Source: Deltaproteobacteria bacterium
GTDB lineage: Bacteria > Desulfobacterota_B > Binatia > UBA9968
Direction of reading: 5' to 3'
DNA: 11,953 nucleotides
Assembly: GCA_022545745.1 (NCBI GenBank)
Contig: JACZQL010000005.1
Coordinates: 1 to 11,953 of the forward strand
Numbering within the stretch: position 1 is the first letter of the stretch; each line of letters opens with the position of its first letter. Shown here in pieces: positions 7,139 through 11,953 of this stretch. A program made the position numbers and the translations under genes. Below the pieces are notes generated by a model, which was given only the letters and a program-made list of their open reading frames with translations, ran no database searches and was not told where the DNA came from.

Positions 7139-7161
7139 TTTCCATGCTTAATGGAAAAGCT
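7113..7161. repeat. Imperfect 20-bp direct repeat across the LysR stop codon
   Basis: CCATGCTTACGGGAAAGGCT (7113-7132) and CCATGCTTAATGGAAAAGCT (7142-7161) agree at 17 of 20 positions with a 29-bp offset. The first copy codes for the last LysR residues; the second lies just past the stop (7136-7138). This looks like a small local tandem duplication. Confidence 0.5.
7139..7157. terminator. Perfect 7-bp hairpin between convergent genes
   Basis: TTTCCAT (7139-7145), loop GCTTA, ATGGAAA (7151-7157) begins one base after the LysR stop codon, in the 67-bp gap between two convergent genes. It has no U-run on either strand and an A/T-rich stem, so intrinsic termination is doubtful. Confidence 0.25.
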
Positions 7162-7205
7162 CATGAATGACCTATCAAAAACCTCAGAGTAACTGACGAG
7201 CTCGT

Positions 7206-8315
7206 TCACCAATGGTGGCAATCTTGCCCAAAAATGCGTTTCTCGATCAGCTCTGCCAAGAGTTTGATCTTATCCGGTGTGGAACATGAAGCCCTTCCAT
7301 GATATTTTTCGGGAGCTATAAGGGCCAGCAGATGATCATTGTTTTGATGAATTATGGTCTCTTCCTGGAGGGTTCGTCGCACCTCAATCTTGGGTCCCTC
7401 CTCTGTGTGGAAGCCCTCAACTAGTACAATATCAACACCCCGGAGAAGTTTGATCGCTTCATCCAAACGAGTTGCTTCGTCGGTGTTTTGTATCACGGCA
7501 ACTTCAGAGGGGGATACCAGAGCGACGGCCTTTGCCCCCGCCCTGCGGTGTCTCCACGAATCTTTTCCCTCATGATCCATCTGAATAGGGGAATGGGAAT
7601 GATGGTGCTTGACGGTCCCCACACGGTAACCTCGCTGAGAGAGTTCAGGAATGAGCTTTTCAATCACGGTTGTCTTGCCGTTTTTTCTGGGCCCAACGAC
7701 ATGGATCACCTTGGGAGAGGACGGACACACAACTTTCCTCCTATTTTGAGGAAGGTAGTATCCTTGAGCGCACGGGATACAGAGTAGCTGACCATCTAAT
7801 TTGATCTCACGCTTGAAGTTGATTCCCTCTCCGCATCGCTCGCAGAATCGTCGCTCGCCTCTGATTCCTGGCAGATCTTCCCTGGGGATTTGAATCTTAA
7901 TAGGATGGATGCAAAGCAGGGCCTCTTCCGGCATTTTGGAGTAGGCGGTTTTCTCCGCCTCACGCCGATTAGGAATGTCGCTCACGTATGAAGAAACCAG
8001 GGACCTTGCCTCTTCTTTTGCCAGTACCCGTACGGCTCTTTGAGTTTCCAGATTGATAAAGCTGGCGGCCATCTTTCCGTAGTCAAGAAATTTTAAGGTT
8101 CTCTTTCCAAGAGAGCAGCCTGTCACCGCCTGAATGGCGTCTGTGGCGCATCGGTCAATCTCCGCATAGACGCAAAGTTTCTTGGATCCCCTGGGTTCTT
8201 CAATTCCTATCTCCCGGCAACCCGCCATGGCCATGCGAACTCCAAGGACTTGGCCTGAACAGAGATGTCCATGGAGAGAAGACGAATATTCCAACAGATT
8301 GCTTAGTGGCTGCAT
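7206..8315 (-). CDS. FmdE - zinc ribbon - MobB fusion, molybdenum cofactor guanylation accessory protein
   Basis: The protein has 369 residues in three parts. Residues 1-130 are an FmdE-type domain with HGHLCSG (15-21), C56 and C67 as likely metal ligands. Residues 155-185 are a zinc ribbon, C158-x2-C161 and C179-x2-C182. Residues 200-369 are MobB: Walker A GPRKNGKT (208-215), GTVKHHHSH, DHEGKDSWRHRRAGA (247-261) and VLVEGFHTEEGPKIEV (298-313). MobB is a GTP-binding partner of MobA in making the guanine dinucleotide form of molybdopterin. The FmdE domain is named after a subunit of formylmethanofuran dehydrogenase and is also found in Mo/W enzyme accessory proteins. A cofactor or metal insertion role for the NxrA-type enzyme is the natural inference. 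ATG 8315 has only a weak AAAGAAAC in front. It converges with LysR. Confidence 0.88.
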   Translation of the reverse strand: MQPLSNLLEYSSSLHGHLCSGQVLGVRMAMAGCREIGIEEPRGSKKLCVYAEIDRCATDAIQAVTGCSLGKRTLKFLDYGKMAASFINLETQRAVRVLAKEEARSLVSSYVSDIPNRREAEKTAYSKMPEEALLCIHPIKIQIPREDLPGIRGERRFCERCGEGINFKREIKLDGQLLCIPCAQGYYLPQNRRKVVCPSSPKVIHVVGPRKNGKTTVIEKLIPELSQRGYRVGTVKHHHSHSPIQMDHEGKDSWRHRRAGAKAVALVSPSEVAVIQNTDEATRLDEAIKLLRGVDIVLVEGFHTEEGPKIEVRRTLQEETIIHQNNDHLLALIAPEKYHGRASCSTPDKIKLLAELIEKRIFGQDCHHW

Positions 8316-8419
8316 GTTTCTTTGCTATCCGTCTCTTTTTTTCGATTTAGAGAGAGCACCATTATGGACTTCAGCAAGACGCATACCATTTAAGAAAGTC
8401 CCATAAATGTAGAGAGGCC

Positions 8420-8533
8420 ATGAGGATCATCAATGCGAATTTTCCAGAAATTAAGAAAATCGAGGGCTCTTTTTCCCAAATGAGCAAAAGCTCAGGTCTC
8501 AGAGTCCATTCCTATATCAAAGAAGCCTTTTAG
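8420..8533 (+). CDS. Possible 37-residue small ORF of unknown function
   Basis: ATG 8420 to TAG 8531-8533 encodes a short product beginning MRIINANFPEIKKIEG and ending HSYIKEAF. GAGAGG lies 2-7 nt upstream of the ATG, which is close but usable. Part of the frame is a hairpin-forming sequence (8481-8494). I do not recognise a family; it could be a remnant of a larger gene or chance. Confidence 0.2.
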   Translation: MRIINANFPEIKKIEGSFSQMSKSSGLRVHSYIKEAF

Positions 8534-8561
8534 AAGCGGGGAGGTTGCGCGGGAGGCCAGC

Positions 8562-8577
8562 TGGCATGGTTTGTGCC
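8562..8577 (+). promoter_or_regulatory. Sigma-54-like promoter upstream of the haemerythrin cluster
   Basis: TGGCATGGTTTGTGCC has a perfect TGGCA -24 core, GG (8563-8564) and GC (8575-8576) 10 nt apart, and a weaker -12 box (TGTGCC for TTTGCA). Start near 8588 would give a leader of about 100 nt to the small ORF at 8687 and about 235 nt to the haemerythrin ATG. Confidence 0.3.
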
Positions 8578-8686
8578 CTTTAAGCCCACGGGAGCCTGAT
8601 GGTTACGAATCCTGATGGCACGGTCGAACCTGGCCAAGGATGAGTTTTGAGGGGATACGAAACCTAAGATGCAAGGAGAAAACGTC

Positions 8687-8791
8687 ATGGCTGGACCGCT
8701 CTACCGTTTCCTGGCTTACGACAACACAGCCCTCAGCGCGTTGCTGCAAATTTCACTACAAGTGAAAACGGCTGACAAAGACGACAGATAG
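8687..8791 (+). CDS. 34-residue small ORF, possibly a haemerythrin N-terminal remnant
   Basis: ATG 8687 has the best ribosome site of this region, AAGGAG at 8673-8678 with 8 nt spacing. The product starts MAGPLYRFLAYDNTALSALL, close to the first helix of HHE-domain haemerythrins (PLYxFLxxDHxxLDALL), but the His that would bind iron is Asn13. It ends at TAG 8789-8791, 30 nt before the next gene's ATG. It may be a truncated copy of a haemerythrin gene or a small leader protein. The resemblance is short and by eye. Confidence 0.35.
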   Translation: MAGPLYRFLAYDNTALSALLQISLQVKTADKDDR

Positions 8792-8821
8792 GACTCTTAC
8801 AAGAAAGGAGTGAAAGTATCT

Positions 8822-9382
8822 ATGCTGCATGACCACTTTGAAAAGGCCACGGAGGCCCTTAGGCATGATCACCGAATAATCGAAAGGGTTCTCGCTGTCT
8901 TGGAAAGACTCGCGGCAGAACCTCAAGTGGGTTCCTTGGAAACATGGGGAAAGGTGATCGATTTCATCCGCAACTTCGCCGATCGGTGCCATCATCTAAA
9001 GGAGGAGAAGATATTTTTCCCCGCTTTGGAAGAAAAAGGAATTCCAAGGGATGGAGGTCCCGTTGGCATAATGTTAATGGAGCATGAGGAAGGTCGCGGT
9101 TATGTAAGGGCAATGGCCGATGCCTTGGCCGGATGTGGAGAGGGACTCGGGCCTGCACGGGCAGCCCTGGTTTATAATGCGAGGGCCTACCTTCAGCTCC
9201 TCCAGGGGCACATCCAGAAGGAGGATGACGTCCTTTTTCAGATGGCGGATGACGCTCTGACACTGGAGGATCAGAAACAACTGCTCCAGGAATTTGAGGA
9301 GTACGAGTTGAAAGAAATAGGAACAGGAGTCCACGAAAAATACCTTAAGATTGCGCAAGAGTTGGAGAGTTCTAACCATTAA
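8822..9382 (+). CDS. Haemerythrin HHE-domain protein
   Basis: The protein has 186 residues from ATG 8822. A GTG at 8810 is in frame, but the AAAGGAG at 8804-8810 overlaps it and is 11 nt before the ATG, so ATG is preferred. The di-iron ligand pattern is present: H15/H17 (RHDHRIIER), H58-x3-E62 (HHLKEEKIFFP), H88 (LMEHEEGRGY) and H130 with E134/D135 (GHIQKEDDVLF). Helical throughout, no signal peptide, so cytoplasmic. Haemerythrin-like proteins bind O2 or NO at a di-iron site and act in sensing, transport or stress protection. It heads a plus-strand run with a small membrane protein, a ferritin-like protein and an NtrC-type regulator, which suggests a role in O2/NO handling (inference). Confidence 0.9.
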   Translation: MLHDHFEKATEALRHDHRIIERVLAVLERLAAEPQVGSLETWGKVIDFIRNFADRCHHLKEEKIFFPALEEKGIPRDGGPVGIMLMEHEEGRGYVRAMADALAGCGEGLGPARAALVYNARAYLQLLQGHIQKEDDVLFQMADDALTLEDQKQLLQEFEEYELKEIGTGVHEKYLKIAQELESSNH

Positions 9383-9467
9383 GTATCGCGGAGCCCCGTA
9401 AAACCCTTTTTTTAGACCGTTAGCCACTTGACTCGGACTCCATAATGGATTTAACAAGCATCCGTCC

Positions 9468-9485
9468 ACTGTTTTGGGGGACAGT
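9468..9485 (+). promoter_or_regulatory. Small hairpin enclosing a ribosome binding site
   Basis: ACTGT (9468-9472) and ACAGT (9481-9485) can pair, leaving TTTGGGGG in the loop. The loop and first stem base form the GGGGGA ribosome site of the gene at 9488. A 5-bp stem is weak; it may modestly tune translation. Confidence 0.25.
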
Positions 9486-9487
9486 AA

Positions 9488-9910
9488 ATGAAGTTTCGGT
9501 ATCAACGATGGATGATCAAAACATCCCTCATCTACCTATTCGTGGGTGTTTTGATGGGCCTTCTCATGTTTCTGGCTCACCGCTTCCCTGCCTTAGGCTG
9601 GATCTCCCGTTGGAGAACAGTCCACGTTCACCTGCTCATGGTGGGATCGGTTATTCAGATGATTATGGGTGTTGCCCTCTGGATGTTTCCCAGAAGAGTA
9701 GAGACTCCCCGCTGGACCACGGAGCAAGAGGGGATGACCCTCTATATCGCTTTCAACGCAGGCATGGTGGTCCGAAGCCTCTTCGAGCCCTTCTGGTCCT
9801 TGGGAGATCTTCCTTACTTTCTGGCCCTGAGTGGTATAGTTTTACAGATTTTGAGTTTCCTGTACTTCTTGTACCTGATATTTCAGCGAATTCGATCTCC
9901 TAGTGCCTGA
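9488..9910 (+). CDS. Small four-helix membrane protein resembling a haem-copper oxidase subunit I / NnrS segment
   Basis: The protein has 140 residues with membrane helices at about 10-30, 44-66, 83-100 and 109-133. The second helix carries RTVHVHLLMVGSVIQMIMGV followed by ALWMFPR, a pattern seen in subunit I of cbb3/NO-reductase-type haem-copper oxidases and in NnrS-like proteins, where the His residues bind haem. H46 and H48 are candidate haem ligands. A full oxidase subunit has 12 helices, so this is either a stand-alone mini-protein of that superfamily or an unrelated haem-binding membrane protein; it cannot be a complete oxidase. ATG 9488 has GGGGGA 6 nt upstream. It lies 105 nt after the haemerythrin gene and 83 nt before the ferritin-like gene on the same strand. 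Confidence 0.75.
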   Translation: MKFRYQRWMIKTSLIYLFVGVLMGLLMFLAHRFPALGWISRWRTVHVHLLMVGSVIQMIMGVALWMFPRRVETPRWTTEQEGMTLYIAFNAGMVVRSLFEPFWSLGDLPYFLALSGIVLQILSFLYFLYLIFQRIRSPSA

Positions 9911-9993
9911 ATATCACTGGAACAGGGATATGAAACTTGCCGGGATTTTATCGGGATTGAAATGAGGAGAATAACCAAATATAAAAAAAGGCA

Positions 9994-10509
9994 GTGAAAA
10001 GAGAAACCCCATCTAAAATCTCCTTCGACCCATTTGAAAGGTTCGCCGAGATCGAGCGGCTTGTGTCTAAGGTCTATTTTCGGTTCTCCCATCTCTTTCT
10101 CCATCGTCCCGAGCTGAGGGATTTCTGGTGGCAAATGGCCATAGATGAAGAACAGCACGCCTGTATCCTTTTGGCCTGCAAGGCGATCGTTGAGAACTTC
10201 TATGATGAATCCGTCGATCCTGAAATACCCAAAGAAAAGGCCGACCAGCTTAAGGAGCAGATCAGCTCCTACCTGAATAAGGGGACCCCTTCAATCACCA
10301 TCGAGGAAGCCTTTAAAATAGCCCTGGAGATGGAGACCTCCGAGGTTGATGCCATCTATAGCAGGCTCCTGCAATCATGTGGTCCGAAGGTAGCCAAGAC
10401 ATTGGAGAATGTCGGTGTCCCTGCCAGTATCCAAAGGCACAAACTTAAGTCCGCCCTGCTCCGTTTTACCGAGGATCCGGAACTTCACGCCGCGGCAGAG
10501 AATCTATAG
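9994..10509 (+). CDS. Ferritin-like/rubrerythrin-type di-iron candidate protein
   Basis: The protein has 171 residues and is probably all helical. Helix 1 has E19/E21 (FAEIERLVSKVYF), helix 2 has E52-x2-H55 (AIDEEQHACIL), helix 3 has E112/E114/E117 (ALEMETSEVDAIY) and helix 4 has H149. This is the ferritin-like four-helix bundle layout, but a second clean ExxH is not seen (Q147 or I146 stands near the expected Glu), so the metal site may be altered. The start is GTG 9994: an in-frame TAA at 9982 excludes anything earlier, and the ribosome site is only AAGG 2 nt away. It has no signal peptide or rubredoxin tail. Its place between a haem-type membrane protein and a regulator suggests iron, peroxide or NO chemistry (inference). 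Confidence 0.75.
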   Translation: MKRETPSKISFDPFERFAEIERLVSKVYFRFSHLFLHRPELRDFWWQMAIDEEQHACILLACKAIVENFYDESVDPEIPKEKADQLKEQISSYLNKGTPSITIEEAFKIALEMETSEVDAIYSRLLQSCGPKVAKTLENVGVPASIQRHKLKSALLRFTEDPELHAAAENL

Positions 10510-10583
10510 TCCTGCCATTCCGGAACGCAGACACTCTGTGGCTTGTCATACCTCCCAAGGATGGATTATAAGTGAATTGGAAC

Positions 10584-11930
10584 ATGGCACGGATTCTAAT
10601 TGCTGACCCGGATACTTCCTTTCGAGAGCACATCTGCGAGAGTCTCGGCAAAAATGGGTACGACGTTGAAGGGGTGGAGGAGGGCGAAGCAGCCCTTGAA
10701 GCTCTCAAGAAGTACGACTGGGATCTCATCTTGAGTGAGGTTGATCTTCCGAGCGTTAGCGGTCTCGATCTTTTGCAACAGGCCCAGGCCCTTTCTCCTC
10801 GGACCCTGGTCCTTCTCATTTCAGGCCGGCCATCCCTTGAGAGCGCTGTCGGGGCTATCCGCCACGGGGCTCAGGACTATTTGCTTAAGCCGATCTCGAC
10901 CAAAGAGGTCGTGGGTCGGATCCTCCAACTCATGGAGCGCCGGCATCAGGCCGAGGAGATTCAATCTCTCAGACGCCGCGAGGTTCAGGAATATAACTTT
11001 GACGGAATTATTGGCAAGAGCAAGACGCTGAGAAAGATCCTGGAGGTGGTTGAGAAGGTGGGGCCGACGCAAGCTACGATCCTCATCTCCGGGGATAGCG
11101 GTACCGGTAAGGAACTCATTGCCCGCGCCATTCATGGTCATAGCAACTGCAAGAATGGGTTGTTTCTCCCGGTCAACTGCGGGGCCTTGCCGGATACTCT
11201 CCTGGAAAGCCTGCTCTTTGGCCATCTGAAGGGATCCTTTACCGGGGCCTTTGCCAATCAAGAGGGGCTCTTTGATAAGGCCCGAGGAGGGACCATCTTC
11301 CTCGATGAAATCGGGGAGATCCCGCAGCACCTCCAGGTCAAGCTCTTGAGGGCCCTGGAATCTAAGGAGATCCTCCCTATTGGTAGCACCACACCTCGGA
11401 GGATAGATGTCCGTATATTAGCGGCAACCAACCGCGACCTGCTTAAGGAGATGGAGGAAGGCAGGTTTCGCGAAGACCTCTATTTTCGATTGAATGTCAT
11501 GGAGATCCACATTCCCCCATTGAGGGAAAGACCTGAGGACATACCCCTACTTGTCGAGCACCTGATTCAGAAGCATAACCCCGAGCTGAAAAAGAGTTTC
11601 AAAGGGGCGGAGGGGGCGGTCATCCGGCTCCTCATGTCACAGCCATGGAAGGGTAATGTGCGTGAACTGGAAAATGTAATCGAGCACACCATGATTCTGT
11701 CCGAGGGTGATTGGATCACGGTTAAGGATCTACCCTTGTCCATCACCGGGGAAAGGGGTGCAATCCCGCCCTATACGCATGACCTCAAGGAGGCGCTAAG
11801 GCAATTCGAAAAGCAACATATCCGGCGGATTCTAGAGCAGGTTAATGAGGACCGTAAAGAAGCGGCCCACCTTTTGGGAATCAGTCTTTCCTCTCTTTAT
11901 CGGAAGATCGAGGAATTTGGGATCCCGTAA
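10584..11930 (+). CDS. NtrC-family sigma-54 enhancer-binding regulator with an atypical receiver
   Basis: The protein has 448 residues from ATG 10584; GTG 10572 (four residues longer, AAGGA 10 nt upstream) is also possible. Receiver, 1-120: the phosphorylated Asp position is E52 in DLILSEVDLP, one acidic-pocket residue is P9 (ADPD), while S80 and K102 (LLKP) are kept. The sigma-54 ATPase domain, about 142-370, is complete: Walker A GDSGTGKE (170-177), sigma-contact loop GSFTGA (217-222, the common GAFTGA with Ser), Walker B GGTIFLDE (235-242), FREDLYFRLNV and PWKGNVREL. A Fis-type helix-turn-helix ends it (RKEAAHLLGISLSSLYRKIEE, 424-444). The ATPase and DNA-binding parts look functional. No histidine kinase is present before the window ends. 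It probably activates sigma-54 promoters here or elsewhere. Confidence 0.95.
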   Translation: MARILIADPDTSFREHICESLGKNGYDVEGVEEGEAALEALKKYDWDLILSEVDLPSVSGLDLLQQAQALSPRTLVLLISGRPSLESAVGAIRHGAQDYLLKPISTKEVVGRILQLMERRHQAEEIQSLRRREVQEYNFDGIIGKSKTLRKILEVVEKVGPTQATILISGDSGTGKELIARAIHGHSNCKNGLFLPVNCGALPDTLLESLLFGHLKGSFTGAFANQEGLFDKARGGTIFLDEIGEIPQHLQVKLLRALESKEILPIGSTTPRRIDVRILAATNRDLLKEMEEGRFREDLYFRLNVMEIHIPPLRERPEDIPLLVEHLIQKHNPELKKSFKGAEGAVIRLLMSQPWKGNVRELENVIEHTMILSEGDWITVKDLPLSITGERGAIPPYTHDLKEALRQFEKQHIRRILEQVNEDRKEAAHLLGISLSSLYRKIEEFGIP

Positions 11931-11953
11931 TTAGTTCTTTTCCAGAGCATCAG

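Larger units (their letters stand above)
8316..8821. other. Long spacer between FmdE-MobB and the haemerythrin gene
   Basis: About 500 bp separate divergent genes and must hold promoters for both. It contains two possible tiny ORFs (8420-8533, 8687-8791), a hairpin TGAGC-AAAA-GCTCA (8481-8494), a direct repeat CCTGATGG at 8595-8602 and 8611-8618, and a sigma-54-like site (8562-8577). A second TGGCACGG at 8616-8623 has CC instead of GC at the -12 position. No tRNA, riboswitch or insertion sequence is apparent. Confidence 0.6.

Noticed and set aside
8332..8356. TCTCT...AGAGA inverted repeat with a T-run near the FmdE-MobB start
   Set aside because: Lies upstream of that gene on its own strand, has a short A/T-rich stem, and the T-run is in the loop rather than after the stem.
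8616..8631. TGGCACGG, a perfect -24 sigma-54 box
   Set aside because: The -12 position has CC instead of the nearly invariant GC and no TTGCA, so it is not called as a promoter.
9387..9413. Possible terminator after the haemerythrin gene (GCGGAGCCCCG followed by T7)
   Set aside because: Only a 3-bp stem (CGG/CCG) can form, and 8 nt separate it from the T-run.
9445..9903. 152-residue plus-strand frame overlapping the membrane protein and starting before it
   Set aside because: Composition is Pro/Ser/Arg-rich without helices, whereas the frame starting at 9488 gives clean membrane segments and a ribosome site.

Overview
The window looks like a bacterial chromosome segment from a lineage with nitrite/nitrate-type respiratory chemistry. 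Its centrepiece is a minus-strand pair: a 1,156-residue molybdopterin oxidoreductase of the periplasmic nitrite oxidoreductase (NxrA) type, and upstream of it a dihaem cytochrome c fused to an ethylbenzene-dehydrogenase-type haem domain. NxrA proteins of this kind are known from anammox planctomycetes and Nitrospira, with relatives in other phyla. The gene set does not fix the taxon. Strand and residue motifs alone cannot say whether the enzyme oxidises nitrite, reduces nitrate or uses another oxyanion.

Layout. Positions 1-640 hold two damaged, convergent, overlapping reading frames (a ThuA-like piece and a glycosyltransferase-like C-terminal piece) that meet at an apparent junction near 230-290. 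Positions 657-5820 hold the cytochrome/NxrA operon on the minus strand, with a 9-bp-phased repeat between the two genes. Positions 5821-6253 are an AT-rich divergent regulatory region with a 33-bp dyad, a sigma-54-like promoter inside it and other short palindromes. A LysR-type regulator (6254-7138, plus) is divergent from the operon. It converges on a minus-strand FmdE-zinc ribbon-MobB fusion (7206-8315), a molybdenum cofactor gene. Positions 8316-8821 are mostly non-coding, with two possible very small ORFs and a second sigma-54-like site. From 8822 to 11930 the plus strand carries a haemerythrin-like protein, a small four-helix membrane protein resembling haem-copper oxidase subunit I/NnrS segments, a ferritin-like di-iron candidate, and a complete NtrC-family sigma-54 activator.

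How the parts may work together (inference). The oxidoreductase needs bis-MGD, which the MobB-domain protein would help make. Electrons would pass through the Fe-S cluster of the alpha subunit, an Fe-S beta subunit not present here, and the b/c haems of the cytochrome subunit. LysR sits where the operon's regulator usually sits. The right-hand cluster looks like a metal-centred O2/NO sensing or protection module under an enhancer-binding regulator whose receiver has Glu where the phosphorylated Asp should be. The sigma-54-like sites before both the operon and the haemerythrin gene raise the possibility that this activator controls both.
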